Shown here piece by piece: positions 1-8,472 of a stretch of 64,000 nucleotides of DNA. The stretch covers positions 3,794,413 through 3,858,412 of the forward strand of contig KB904821.1 of the NCBI GenBank assembly GCA_000380225.1, given 5' to 3'. This stretch comes from a filamentous cyanobacterium ESFC-1 (lineage in GTDB: Bacteria; Cyanobacteriota; Cyanobacteriia; Cyanobacteriales; Spirulinaceae). The notes under the pieces were generated by a model. That model searched no databases and had not been told where the DNA came from. It was given only the letters and a program-made list of their open reading frames with translations. How positions within the stretch are numbered: position 1 is the first letter of the stretch; the number at the start of each line of letters is the position of its first letter. Made by a program: the position numbers and the translations under genes.

Positions 1-42
1 TAAACTGGGCTTTTAACATTTAAAAAGAGGAGAGCTTGTTTC

Positions 43-291
43 ATGTCAGGTACCACAGGAGAACGACCCTTTGCTGATATTGTGACCAGTATTCGTTACT
101 GGGTTATTCACAGCATCACCATTCCCATGCTATTCATCGCAGGCTGGCTTTTTGTCAGCACCGGATTAGCTTACGATGCGTTTGGCACTCCCCGTCCGAA
201 CGAATACTTTACCCAAGAGCGTGTCGAGTTACCGATTGTTAGCGACCGCTACGAAGGTAAATCTCAAATCGATCAATTTACGACCAAGTAA
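43..291 (+). CDS. psbE: Cytochrome b559 subunit alpha
   Basis: This is the alpha subunit of cytochrome b559, a heme protein at the core of photosystem II in the thylakoid membrane, needed for assembly and for protecting the centre from photodamage. The 82-residue length is normal for the family. One membrane helix spans about residues 19-42, and H23 in the stretch [10 protein letters not shown] is the axial heme ligand that pairs with the histidine of PsbF. A purine-rich ribosome site (aagaggag) precedes the ATG. It is the first of four tightly packed genes (psbE-F-L-J), an order conserved in cyanobacteria and chloroplasts. The identification is essentially certain. Confidence 0.99.
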   Translation: MSGTTGERPFADIVTSIRYWVIHSITIPMLFIAGWLFVSTGLAYDAFGTPRPNEYFTQERVELPIVSDRYEGKSQIDQFTTK

Positions 292-312
292 AGTTAAAAA
301 TAAAGAGGAAAA

Positions 313-450
313 ATGACAAGTAACAATCCAGGCAATCAACCTGTTTCTTATCCAATTTTTACCGTTCGTTGGCTGGCGGTTCATACTTTGGCCGTCCCCA
401 GTGTTTTCTTTTTAGGCGCGATCGCCGCCATGCAATTTATTCAACGCTAA
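313..450 (+). CDS. psbF: Cytochrome b559 subunit beta
   Basis: This encodes the 45-residue beta subunit of cytochrome b559, read directly from the DNA. The protein starts [20 protein letters not shown] and ends FIQR. It has a single membrane helix from about residue 19 to the end, and H24 (in RWLAVH) supplies the second axial heme ligand. The gene begins 21 bases after psbE stops and is preceded by a good Shine-Dalgarno (aaagagga), so it is very likely translated from the psbEFLJ transcript. The 3' part contains a HIP1 octamer. Confidence 0.99.
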   Translation: MTSNNPGNQPVSYPIFTVRWLAVHTLAVPSVFFLGAIAAMQFIQR

Positions 451-460
451 GAGGTTCATC

Positions 461-580
461 ATGGATCGTACACCAAACCCCAATAAACAACCCGTCGAAC
501 TAAATCGCACTTCCTTATACTTAGGGTTGCTGTTGATCTTCGTGTTGGGAATTTTGTTTTCCAGCTTTTTCTTTAATTAA
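461..580 (+). CDS. psbL: Photosystem II protein L
   Basis: This is a 39-residue single-helix subunit of photosystem II. Translation of the DNA gives a hydrophilic N-terminus ([20 protein letters not shown]) followed by a hydrophobic helix ending in a run of phenylalanines, exactly as in PsbL. In the family PsbL lies at the monomer interface and supports electron flow at the QA site and dimer stability. Only 10 bases separate it from psbF, which indicates co-transcription. Confidence 0.98.
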   Translation: MDRTPNPNKQPVELNRTSLYLGLLLIFVLGILFSSFFFN

Positions 581-612
581 TCAAACAGTCAAAAATTAGG
601 AGGATTGCTCAA

Positions 613-732
613 ATGTTATCAGAAGGACGTATTCCTTTGTGGGTTGTTGCTGTAATTGCTGGTTTAGGCGTAATTGCCGTTGTTGGCATTTTCTTCTATG
701 GGGCTTATGCAGGAGTGGGTTCATCACAATAG
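613..732 (+). CDS. psbJ: Photosystem II protein J
   Basis: This is a 39-residue single-helix photosystem II subunit. Translation starts [20 protein letters not shown] and ends in the PsbJ-type tail [12 protein letters not shown]. In the family PsbJ influences plastoquinone exchange at the QB side and late photosystem II assembly. An unusually strong Shine-Dalgarno (taggagga) lies 8 bases upstream of the ATG. It is the last gene of the psbEFLJ operon, and a hairpin follows 34 bases after the stop. Confidence 0.98.
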   Translation: MLSEGRIPLWVVAVIAGLGVIAVVGIFFYGAYAGVGSSQ

Positions 733-766
733 AACCCTAAGCCCAACGGAATTCTAAAAAAAGATA

Positions 767-799
767 ATAAACCGCGAGCAACTAAGGCTGGCGGTTTAT
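767..799 (+). terminator. Terminator-like hairpin after psbEFLJ
   Basis: The arms ataaaccgc and gcggtttat form a perfect 9-bp stem around a 15-base loop, 34 bases after psbJ ends. The downstream tract (ttgttgggg) is only weakly U-rich, so termination may be inefficient. Confidence 0.6.
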
Positions 800-867
800 T
801 TGTTGGGGGGAAGGAAAAGCGTTATTTATAGCAGTAAGCAAAGCGGTTAGGACGTTTTAGGGTTTGC

Positions 868-897
868 CCTCACCCCAACCCCCACGGGAGAGGGGCT
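868..897 (+). repeat. Short dispersed GC-rich repeat, truncated copy
   Basis: The segment ccctcaccccaaccccc followed by acgggagaggggct is a shortened copy of the hairpin sequence found in opposite orientation at 46251-46286. The copy here lacks a few bases in the centre. It lies in the gap between psbJ and ftrV, where no gene is seen. Confidence 0.55.
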
Positions 898-960
898 GAT
901 TTTCTGAGGATGGATATGGTGTCTTAACCGCTATGGCGGTTGCCATAGCGCAATTCCTCG

Positions 961-1182
961 TTAAATTGCCTCGACTTCATCTTCACGAAAATGGGCTTTA
1001 AATTTTTTATCAAACTGAACCAAAACGGGCAAGTTAGCACTAACGGGTCGTCCTTGCCAATTATTTACAACTTCGATGATCTCCCCTTCCATGCCTTTGA
1101 GATCAAAGGGTTTTTTTCGGTTTTGGGGATGATGATAAACCACAACAGATTGAATCACTCGCACGCGATCGCCAACATTCAT
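961..1182 (-). CDS. ftrV: Ferredoxin-thioredoxin reductase, variable chain
   Basis: This is the small non-catalytic subunit of ferredoxin-thioredoxin reductase, the cytosolic enzyme that passes photosynthetic electrons from ferredoxin to thioredoxin. The 73-residue protein starts MNVGDRVRVIQSVVVYHHPQ and contains the family stretches FDLKGMEGE, WQGRPVSANLPVLVQF and KFKAHFRE, typical of its SH3-like barrel. Length and start fit the cyanobacterial family. The catalytic Fe-S subunit (FtrC) is not in this window. Two likely downstream thioredoxins, TrxA and TrxQ, are encoded elsewhere in the window. The gene is transcribed toward psbJ and stands alone. Confidence 0.95.
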   Translation of the reverse strand: MNVGDRVRVIQSVVVYHHPQNRKKPFDLKGMEGEIIEVVNNWQGRPVSANLPVLVQFDKKFKAHFREDEVEAI

Positions 1183-1288
1183 AAAAATTCGTCTTGTTCT
1201 CTGCTCATAAATTGCGTTTACTTCGCAACCTTATCAGTGTACCGCGATCGCGATCCATCCTTAAAGCCTTAAATTGCCACCTCCCCCT

Positions 1289-3127
1289 TTAATTCTGCAC
1301 ATCTTCAGGAGATTCTGGTACGCTGGGGTTTTCTTCCTCTAGCAAAATTTGGCTGCGTAACAAAAACACCGCGATCGCCGAAAGTACCGCCACCACAAAC
1401 AACCCCAACAGCCAACCCCAACCCCGACCCGAACGAGCGTCCGAAGGGGTTTCCGGGGCGATCGCCACCGCCGGGGAATCAGGTTCATCTGCTGAAAAAG
1501 CGGACGGCTGACCCTTCACCGCCACAGGAACCGATTGTTCTTGTTTGGGTAACTCCTCTAAATTCACCAAAACCGGTTGTTGCGGTGACACACCATACAC
1601 CGCCCCCACCACCGAAATATTATCCTGACCGTTGTCTTCATTGGCTTGGCGCACCAAACGCTCCAGGGCCATCTCCAGAGAAATCTTACCCCGCAACACA
1701 TCGGGAATCGCCCCAGACCAAATGCGCTCTAATACCTGGTTATCGCTCAACCCATCCGAACACAACAACAACACCCCATCTTCTTCGATCGCAAAACGCT
1801 GTACCGTCGGCTGCAACAACTCCGCCGGACGAGTCCCCAAAGCTTGGGCTAAAGCCCCGGCCTCCGGGCGTTTTTGGGCTTCTCGGTACAAACTGCGCCC
1901 CGAACGGGTTTCCCGCCCGGCGATGTCATCATCCACCGTCAACTGCTGACAATAATTTTGCGTAATCCAGTAAGCTCGACTGTCCCCCACATGGGCGATG
2001 TAGAGTTCGTGGCTATTACCAACACCATTGAGATTAGGGGCTGAAACTTGTTGGGGCAGTTGGAGTGCCATTACCAAAGTCGTAGCCATGCGACGGCGGG
2101 ATTCGCGGCCTTGTTGGTCGTTGCGAAACACAATCACGTTATTGGCAATGCGAATCAGGGCCGCTAATTGTTCGCTGACGAGATCGGGGGGTAAAACTTC
2201 GCTGTCTTGAGCCGTTTCTTGCAGCAGCGATCGCACCTGAAGCTTCAAAGACTGTAAAGCCAACTGACTCGCCACCTCGCCGCCTTCATGGCCGCCAATC
2301 CCATCGCACACCACCAGCAAATGAGAACTCAAAGAATTGGCAGTTCCGACTGCTTCTAAATTCAAATCTTGCGATTGGGGATAGCAGCTATCTTCATTGT
2401 TTTGCTGCATCCGCCCCGGATCGCTGGTGCCGGCCACTTGAACGCGGAGGGGTTGACGAGAGGCTTGGGCTAAGAGGATTTCGTTGAGGGCATTGGCAAT
2501 GGTTTTGAGGGCAACTCCTTCAGTTTTTAGTCCGGCGATAATTTCGGCAATCAAGCCCGAGACTTCGACTTTGGCTTGTGGGGCTAATCCTTGCCAACTT
2601 TCACCGAGTTTAGGGAGAGTGGCCGCCGGAACCGAAGCCAGGGCGCGATCGCGATACAGTTCCCGCAGCCAAATTCGCCAACCCTCAACTCGGATATTTT
2701 CGGGAACCAAGACCGAAGCCGCGACCCCCGCTTCGGCCAAAGGTACCCAGAGTTGTAAAATCTGCCACAGCCAATAAATTTGTCGAGTCGGGCTGCCTTG
2801 TTCCCAAACGTCAGCCAAGGCGGGGTAAAGGCTGCCAGAACGGTCAATGGGAGCATTTTCGAGTAACAGCACTTCGACCCCCTCAACATCGACTGTGCCG
2901 TACACCTGGGGAACGTGGAGAGCTTGGCCATATAATTGTAAATAGGGAATGGCGGCTTCAGGCAAGTCTCCTTGAGGATTCAAGGGTTGGTCGGGACATA
3001 AATCTTGCCAAATTTGCGGCGCGAGGACGCTAAAGCGATCGTTAATCACTTCAGGAAATAATCGTCTTTGGACGAGGGGATGAGCCGCCCAAAGAAAGGG
3101 TTGTGTTGGTGGTTGAGAATTACTCAT
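1289..3127 (-). CDS. Membrane-anchored PP2C-type protein phosphatase
   Basis: This is a predicted metal-dependent Ser/Thr phosphatase. Residues from about 233 to 515 form a PP2C domain with the expected motifs: GRMQQNNEDS, CDGIGGHEGGE, AHVGDSRAYW, LLCSDGLSD and EDNGQDNISVV, which supply the metal-binding aspartates. The first 220 residues form a separate alpha/beta region rich in Trp and Leu that I cannot assign. It looks like the adaptor or degenerate kinase-like segment seen in some cyanobacterial PP2C proteins. A proline/serine-rich linker leads to one membrane helix near residues 570-590 and a short acidic tail, so the enzyme probably faces the cytoplasm from the membrane. Substrates are unknown. 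It stands alone on the minus strand. Confidence 0.88.
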   Translation of the reverse strand: MSNSQPPTQPFLWAAHPLVQRRLFPEVINDRFSVLAPQIWQDLCPDQPLNPQGDLPEAAIPYLQLYGQALHVPQVYGTVDVEGVEVLLLENAPIDRSGSLYPALADVWEQGSPTRQIYWLWQILQLWVPLAEAGVAASVLVPENIRVEGWRIWLRELYRDRALASVPAATLPKLGESWQGLAPQAKVEVSGLIAEIIAGLKTEGVALKTIANALNEILLAQASRQPLRVQVAGTSDPGRMQQNNEDSCYPQSQDLNLEAVGTANSLSSHLLVVCDGIGGHEGGEVASQLALQSLKLQVRSLLQETAQDSEVLPPDLVSEQLAALIRIANNVIVFRNDQQGRESRRRMATTLVMALQLPQQVSAPNLNGVGNSHELYIAHVGDSRAYWITQNYCQQLTVDDDIAGRETRSGRSLYREAQKRPEAGALAQALGTRPAELLQPTVQRFAIEEDGVLLLCSDGLSDNQVLERIWSGAIPDVLRGKISLEMALERLVRQANEDNGQDNISVVGAVYGVSPQQPVLVNLEELPKQEQSVPVAVKGQPSAFSADEPDSPAVAIAPETPSDARSGRGWGWLLGLFVVAVLSAIAVFLLRSQILLEEENPSVPESPEDVQN

Positions 3128-3401
3128 AACTCAAAAAATGAGAAGCGGCACAGAGACACAAAACTAAAATTGAAATAAGTCCCGACTACTTTTCAACCTT
3201 AAATCGAAACTGGCAAAATCGCGATCGCCATCCTTAAGATTTTGCAAGTTTTTCGAGAATGAGCCGCGATCGCGCGTGTAGACTGTAAACAAGAATCAAC
3301 CCCTAAATCATTGATTGATTGGCACAAACCCTTACCCCTCCTCAAAAATTTCTGTTCTGCTATCTTGACAGCAAGACGTTGCCACCCAACAAACTCGTTT
3401 A

Positions 3402-3866
3402 TTGATTACCCCCCTTAAGACCAGCATGATCGATGTATTCAGTCCTACCTTACTTTGGGCGATCGCGGGAGCCATTCTCTGTTTGATGGAGTTGTTCGTT
3501 CCCACTGCCTTTGTTGAATTCATGATGGGCCTGAGTGCCTTATTGGTAGCCGTCATTTCCTTGTTTCTACCGTCATTTTCCTTACAAATGGTGCTGTGGC
3601 TGGTGTTTTCGGTGCTTTTGGTTGTGGCATCCCGGCGCTTTTTGAGTCCCAAGCGTTCTTCTCTAGAACTCGGAGATGATACTGAAGGCCGCACCCTCAC
3701 GACCATTCCACCCGGCGAAACGGGCCGCGTTTTATATGAAGGCAATTCTTGGGCGGCTCGCTGTAGCGATGAAACGACCGCGATCGCCCCTCAAGAAAAA
3801 GTTTACATTGTCGATCGCCAAGGAAACACTTTGATCGTCATTCCGCAAAAATTACTCAACTCTTAA
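3402..3866 (+). CDS. NfeD family membrane protein
   Basis: This is a small membrane protein of the NfeD family, which works with SPFH/stomatin proteins in membrane microdomains. Two or three hydrophobic helices occupy the first 90 residues, followed by a soluble OB-fold-like domain of about 65 residues (GRTLTTIPPGETGRVLYEGN and onward, ending VYIVDRQGNTLIVIP). The start is uncertain: ATG codons at 3402 and 3426 are both possible, and the second gives a more usual N-terminus (MIDVFSPTLLW). An SPFH gene begins 23 bases downstream. This NfeD-SPFH pairing is a classic operon and supports the assignment. Confidence 0.88.
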   Translation: MITPLKTSMIDVFSPTLLWAIAGAILCLMELFVPTAFVEFMMGLSALLVAVISLFLPSFSLQMVLWLVFSVLLVVASRRFLSPKRSSLELGDDTEGRTLTTIPPGETGRVLYEGNSWAARCSDETTAIAPQEKVYIVDRQGNTLIVIPQKLLNS

Positions 3867-3889
3867 ATATTTCAGGAGATTAAAAGATT

Positions 3890-4909
3890 ATGGAACAAAT
3901 TTTATTACTCATCTTTTTAGCTCTAGGCGGTTCGACAGTGGCCGGTTCGGTCAAAATTGTCAACGAGAAAAATGCTTATTTAGTCGAAAGCTTCGGGAGT
4001 TATAAAAAGCGCCTCGAACCCGGTTTGCGGTTTATTGTCCCTTTTATGGACAAAATTGTTTACAAAGAAACCACCCGCGAAAAAGTCCTCGATATTCCGC
4101 CCCAATCTTGCATTACCAAAGATAATGTCGCCATTAGCGTTGATGCGGTGGTGTATTGGCGGGTCATGGATTTGTATAAAGCCTACTACAAAGTCGAAAA
4201 TCTGCGAGATGCCGTGGTTAACCTCGTTTTGACTCAAATTCGCTCGGAAATGGGGAAACTCGAACTCGATCAAACCTTCACAGCGCGATCGGAAATTAAC
4301 GAAATTTTACTGCGAGAACTCGACCTTTCTACCGATCCTTGGGGGGTGAAAGTAACCCGCGTTGAGTTGCGCGATATTGTCCCTTCGCGGGCGGTACAAG
4401 ACTCGATGGAACTGCAAATGGCCGCCGAAAGACGCAAACGGGCGGCAATTCTCACCTCAGAAGGGGAAAGAGATTCTGCGGTCAACTCCGCCAAAGGTTC
4501 AGCCGAAGCCGCGATTCTGCAAGCCGAAGCCGCTAAAAAAGCCGCGATTCTGCAAGCCGAAGCCACCGCCCAACAAGAAGTCCTCAAAGCCCAAGCCACC
4601 GCCCAAGCCTTGGATATTGTCACCGATAAGCTCAAAACTGACCCCAAAGCCCAAGAAGCTTTACAGTACCTACTCGCTCAAAGTTATCTGGATATGGGTC
4701 GCACCATCGGCACCAGCGACAGCAGTAAAGTCATGTTTATGGACCCCAACAGTTTAGTCGGAACCCTTGAGGGGATTCGTTCGGCGGTGGGGGATTCTAC
4801 TCAAAAAGCATCCCCAGAGGCTCAAAAACAAAACTCGCCTACCCCGATTCGCGATCGCTATCCTCTCCCGAAAGCCTCTGATTTAGAACAAGGTTTGTCT
4901 AAGCAGTAA
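3890..4909 (+). CDS. SPFH/Band 7 (stomatin-like) membrane protein
   Basis: This is a stomatin/paraslipin-type scaffold protein of 339 residues. An N-terminal hydrophobic segment (residues 3-20) anchors it. The SPFH domain covers about residues 20-190 ([17 protein letters not shown], then the conserved stretch [13 protein letters not shown]-like here as [13 protein letters not shown], and [13 protein letters not shown]). An alanine/glutamate-rich coiled coil of about residues 175-250 ([18 protein letters not shown]) follows and would drive oligomerisation. The C-terminus is polar and low in complexity. A good ribosome site (aggagatta) precedes the ATG. It is encoded directly after an NfeD protein, its usual partner. 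The role is probably membrane organisation or stress tolerance, and the exact function is not known. Confidence 0.92.
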   Translation: MEQILLLIFLALGGSTVAGSVKIVNEKNAYLVESFGSYKKRLEPGLRFIVPFMDKIVYKETTREKVLDIPPQSCITKDNVAISVDAVVYWRVMDLYKAYYKVENLRDAVVNLVLTQIRSEMGKLELDQTFTARSEINEILLRELDLSTDPWGVKVTRVELRDIVPSRAVQDSMELQMAAERRKRAAILTSEGERDSAVNSAKGSAEAAILQAEAAKKAAILQAEATAQQEVLKAQATAQALDIVTDKLKTDPKAQEALQYLLAQSYLDMGRTIGTSDSSKVMFMDPNSLVGTLEGIRSAVGDSTQKASPEAQKQNSPTPIRDRYPLPKASDLEQGLSKQ

Positions 4910-4965
4910 ATTTATGGGTTATGGGTTATTTATTCCCAATCCCCAAATTCACCCGGCTTTCCCCG

Positions 4966-5094
4966 ACTACTGGCTCGACACAGCTTAATTTGTGCGATAG
5001 TTACCATCGTTAAAATGCTGGTATTTTGGTGCGTTACGCTACGCTAACGACACCCTACCTATAGCCTCACTTTAGCTGTGTCGTGACAATACCT
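4966..5094 (+). repeat. Dispersed element family A, copy 1
   Basis: This is an element of about 129 bp bounded by imperfect inverted ends: cgacacagcttaa on the left and tttagctgtgtcg on the right. It contains the stretch ttggtgcgttacgct and a central caccctacct. A second copy lies in opposite orientation at 21613-21739. The size, inverted ends and lack of a coding frame are what a MITE-like, non-autonomous element would show. Confidence 0.75.
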
Positions 5095-5111
5095 CAAAAA
5101 ACACTGCCCTT

Positions 5112-5150
5112 GAGCCACGAATGACAAAAGACCAATGACAAAGGACAAAT
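5112..5150. repeat. Short heptamer-type tandem repeat
   Basis: The region carries degenerate 7-base units of the type aatgaca/aaagacc/aatgaca/aaggaca just before the 3' end of sasA. It belongs to the heptamer repeats scattered through the window. Confidence 0.6.
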
Positions 5151-5152
5151 AA

Positions 5153-6328
5153 CTACCGATAAACGGGTAAGGTGAAGTGAAAAGCGCTGCCTTCGTTGAC
5201 AATGCTATCGACCCAGAGTTGGCCGTAATGAGCGCGAATCACACGACGGCATAAGTCTAAGCCTAAACCATAGCCTTCTTGATCGCGATCGCGTTGCAGA
5301 CGAAAATGATTTTCAAAAATGCGATCGCGTTTTTCCGATGGTATTCCCGGGCCGTTGTCTTCGATGCTAATTTGGACTTTTTGGGCGGTACGGTGGAGGA
5401 GGGACAGGGAGATCGTGCCGCCTGGGGGGGTATATTTAAAGGCGTTGTCGAGCAAGTTGATCAAAACTTGACGAATCAACTCCTCATCGGCAAAAACTTG
5501 GGGCAAATCTTGGGGGATATCTTGGTCGAGATGCAGAGATTTTTCTGGGAGACGTTCTTGAAACTCTGCGAGAACGGCTCGACACAACGGTTGTAGGGGT
5601 AGGGGATGACATTGCAGTTGCAGTTGGCTATTGCTCCCCTTAGCAGCTTGCAAAATGTCGGTGATCATGCGGTTCATGGCGCGGGTTTGCGATCGCGCTT
5701 GTTTGTAGAGTTGCTCGATCAAAGAGGGGTTGCGCTGCCCTGGCGGTCGGTTTTGAGCCATTTCTAGGGTTTCAATGGCAATGGAAGCTGCCGTCAGGGG
5801 CGATCGCAAATCGTGGGCCAGCATCGCCAGCACTTGGTCTTTAAACTGGAGTTGTTCTTGGAGGGCTTCGTTTTCCTTTTTCAACTGAAACACCTCATCC
5901 CTCAAGCGAATGCACTCCGCCGAAGTTTCCTGGGAATCGGGCGCATAACCTTCCCGGTCATGGTCTTGCTGGACTTGTCGGAGTTCTTGTTGCCAATAAA
6001 ACCAACAATTTTTGAGTTGAGCGATTAAATTGGTTCCGGATAAGGTGATACGGGGTTCGGGAAAAATCCGCACCAAAGACGGTGTAGCCACCAGGCGGAA
6101 ATGTTCTAATAAATGAGGCTGTTCGCCCACTTCCAGGGTTTCCAGACTAATGGGATAATCGTTCGGCTGGTTTTGGAGATATTCTTCAATACTTTTAATA
6201 TAACTGCGCGATCGCGACCGCTCCTCCACAAAGAGTAGAAGCTTTAGACCAACAAAAGCATCGGAATCGCGGTCGGGCTTAACTGAATTGCCGTTAGGAA
6301 TTAGCACGATGGATTTAAAATCTACCAC
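5153..6328 (-). CDS. sasA: Clock-output histidine kinase SasA
   Basis: This is the adaptive-response sensor kinase that reads the KaiC oscillator and phosphorylates RpaA to set circadian transcription. The N-terminal KaiB-like domain is recognisable (LKLLLFVEERSRSRSYI, then VATPSLVRIFP and LSGTNLIAQL). A coiled-coil segment follows, then a HisKA domain with the phosphorylated histidine in LAHDLRSPLTAAS and an HATPase with NLLDNAFKYTPPGG, DNGPGIP and GYGLGLDLC. The C-terminus FHFTLPVYR is typical of SasA. The frame is open upstream to an ATG at 6424, but those extra 32 residues do not resemble the family. I prefer a GTG at 6328 (391 residues), though no clear ribosome site supports either. kaiABC is not in the window. 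Confidence 0.93.
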   Translation of the reverse strand: MVDFKSIVLIPNGNSVKPDRDSDAFVGLKLLLFVEERSRSRSYIKSIEEYLQNQPNDYPISLETLEVGEQPHLLEHFRLVATPSLVRIFPEPRITLSGTNLIAQLKNCWFYWQQELRQVQQDHDREGYAPDSQETSAECIRLRDEVFQLKKENEALQEQLQFKDQVLAMLAHDLRSPLTAASIAIETLEMAQNRPPGQRNPSLIEQLYKQARSQTRAMNRMITDILQAAKGSNSQLQLQCHPLPLQPLCRAVLAEFQERLPEKSLHLDQDIPQDLPQVFADEELIRQVLINLLDNAFKYTPPGGTISLSLLHRTAQKVQISIEDNGPGIPSEKRDRIFENHFRLQRDRDQEGYGLGLDLCRRVIRAHYGQLWVDSIVNEGSAFHFTLPVYR

Positions 6329-6424
6329 AGACCATGGCGATCGCCAAAACCCGGTCAGGGTTTGACGGCGGCATCTAGAAAAAAGCTGAAAGGCTTGGCA
6401 CTTGAGCCAATTTTTAAAAATCAA

Positions 6425-6812
6425 AACTCAATCGCGATCGCCTTTACTCGCAATGAGCCATTTCTTTCCAGACCTTAACATCTATTTTATCTTTGTGGGG
6501 AAGTTTGGGTAAGAAGGATTTTCAGCAACCGGCCCAAAAGTCCATCTGTCCACCCCAAACCCCCCGATCGAGCCTTTTCCCAGATCGCCTCACCATAATT
6601 TGTTTTTTTGCCCCCATTTCATCCTAAAATTTGAAGATAGTTTGCGGCTAACGCCACTGCTCTTAGTAGGTCTAGGCTAAAATCGCTTGGATCGTCGATC
6701 TGCTATGATTCCCATCCTTGGGTTTCTAGCCCATCACTTACGGACCCAAACTTTTTAGCCTGGATCGGCTACTACAGCATTTCTGTCCACGCTTAAAAAT
6801 TCCCGAAATACT
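6425..6812. other. Intergenic region between sasA and the branching enzyme gene
   Basis: This gap of nearly 390 bases holds the divergent upstream regions of sasA and the GH57 gene. It contains HIP1 octamers and AT-rich stretches, including a possible -10 box (tatgat at about 6703). I see no coding frame, RNA gene or repeat. Confidence 0.5.
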
Positions 6813-8402
6813 ATGGCTCTCGGCTATTTTGCCCTCGTCCTTCATGCCCACTTGCCCTTTGTCCGCCATCCTGAAAGCGACTACGTTTTAGAAGAAGAAT
6901 GGCTGTTTGAAGCAATCACAGAAACTTACGTTCCGCTACTCCAAGTTTTTGAAGGTTTAAAGCGAGACGGGATTGACTTCAAAATTACCATGAGCATGAC
7001 CCCGCCCTTGGTGTCAATGCTGCGCGATCCTTTGCTTCAAGACCGTTACGACAAGCACCTCGCCTTACTCCAAGAGCTGATTCTCAAAGAAATCGATCAC
7101 AACAAAAACAACGGCCACATCAAATATTTAGCCGAGCATTACGACCAAGAATTTAAAAACATTCGCGCCACCTGGGAAAGTTACGACCGCGATTTAGTCT
7201 CAGCCTTTAAGCAATTTCTGGACAGCAACAACTTAGAAATCATCACCTGTGGTGCCACTCACGGCTATCTACCCTTGATGAAAATGTATCCCCAGGCGGT
7301 TTGGTCGCAACTCAAAGTCGCTTGCGAACATTACGAAGAAAACTTTGGCCGCCCCCCCAAAGGAATCTGGCTACCGGAATGCGCCTACTACGAGGGCTTA
7401 GAACGGATGTTAGCCGACGCGGGCCTGCGTTACTTTATCATGGACGGTCACGGCTTACTCTACGCCCGACCCCGCCCCCGTTTCGGCACTTATGCCCCCA
7501 TCTTTACCGAAACTGGCGTGGCCGCTTTTGGTCGCGATCACGAATCTTCGCAACAAGTATGGTCTTCCCAAGTGGGCTATCCCGGCGACCCGGTGTATCG
7601 CGAGTTTTACAAAGACTTGGGTTGGGAAGCCGAATACGAATACATCAAGCCCTACATTATGCCCAACGGTCAGCGTAAAAACACGGGCATCAAATACCAT
7701 AAAATCACCAGTCGCAGCGCCGGACTGAGTGAGAAGGGCTTGTATGACCCTTATTGGGCGCGAGAAAAAGCCGCCGAAAACGCGGGTAACTTTATGTTCA
7801 ACCGGGAACAACAAATCCGCAATCTCGCCGGGATGATGCACCGTCCACCTTTAGTGGTGTCTCCTTATGATGCGGAGTTATTCGGTCATTGGTGGTATGA
7901 AGGGCCGATGTTTATTGATTACTTATTCCGTAAGTCCTGGTATGACCAAGGCACTTACGACATGACCCACTTGGCCGATTATCTCCAAAAAGAACCCACC
8001 CAACAAATTTGTAAGCCGTCTCAATCGAGTTGGGGGTATAAGGGCTTCCATGAATATTGGCTTAACGAAACTAATGCTTGGATTTATCCTCATCTGCACA
8101 AAGCTGCCGAACGGATGATCGATCTCAGTCGTCGCGAACCTGCTGATGAGTTGGAATGGCGGGCTTTGAATCAAGCCGCCCGAGAGGTATTGCTGGCGCA
8201 GTCGTCGGATTGGGCGTTTATTATGCGTACCGGAACGATGGTTCCTTATGCGGTACGGCGCACGCGATCGCACCTGATGCGCTTTAATAAACTTTTTGAA
8301 GACCTCAACGCCGGGAAAGTAGACGCGGGTTGGCTCGAAAAAGTCGAAAAGATCGACAATATCTTTCCAAATATTAACTATCGTACCTATCGCCCGTTGT
8401 AA
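6813..8402 (+). CDS. GH57 1,4-alpha-glucan branching enzyme
   Basis: This is a predicted cytosolic branching enzyme that makes alpha-1,6 links in glycogen. The 529-residue length and the order of motifs match the GH57/DUF1957 family. HAHLPF appears at the N-terminus. WLPE carries the likely nucleophile E189, and SPYDAELFGHWWYEG carries the likely acid/base D353, matching the Glu/Asp pair known from Thermus and Thermococcus GH57 branching enzymes. A helical C-terminal domain (roughly residues 410-529) follows. Another alpha-glucan enzyme of the GT4 family lies about 5 kb downstream on the opposite strand. The true GH13 GlgB that most cyanobacteria also carry is not in this window. Some GH57 homologues act as alpha-amylases, so activity is inferred from family. 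Confidence 0.9.
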   Translation: MALGYFALVLHAHLPFVRHPESDYVLEEEWLFEAITETYVPLLQVFEGLKRDGIDFKITMSMTPPLVSMLRDPLLQDRYDKHLALLQELILKEIDHNKNNGHIKYLAEHYDQEFKNIRATWESYDRDLVSAFKQFLDSNNLEIITCGATHGYLPLMKMYPQAVWSQLKVACEHYEENFGRPPKGIWLPECAYYEGLERMLADAGLRYFIMDGHGLLYARPRPRFGTYAPIFTETGVAAFGRDHESSQQVWSSQVGYPGDPVYREFYKDLGWEAEYEYIKPYIMPNGQRKNTGIKYHKITSRSAGLSEKGLYDPYWAREKAAENAGNFMFNREQQIRNLAGMMHRPPLVVSPYDAELFGHWWYEGPMFIDYLFRKSWYDQGTYDMTHLADYLQKEPTQQICKPSQSSWGYKGFHEYWLNETNAWIYPHLHKAAERMIDLSRREPADELEWRALNQAAREVLLAQSSDWAFIMRTGTMVPYAVRRTRSHLMRFNKLFEDLNAGKVDAGWLEKVEKIDNIFPNINYRTYRPL

Positions 8403-8472
8403 GACCTACAATCAAATCAAGCAACAACAAACTCCTCGAACAAGGTTTGTTAAAGCTTATTGGAGTAACAAT

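Noticed and set aside
6329-6424. N-terminal extension of SasA
   Set aside because: The 32 extra residues are unlike the family N-terminus, and the KaiB-like domain is complete without them; the GTG start remains inferred.
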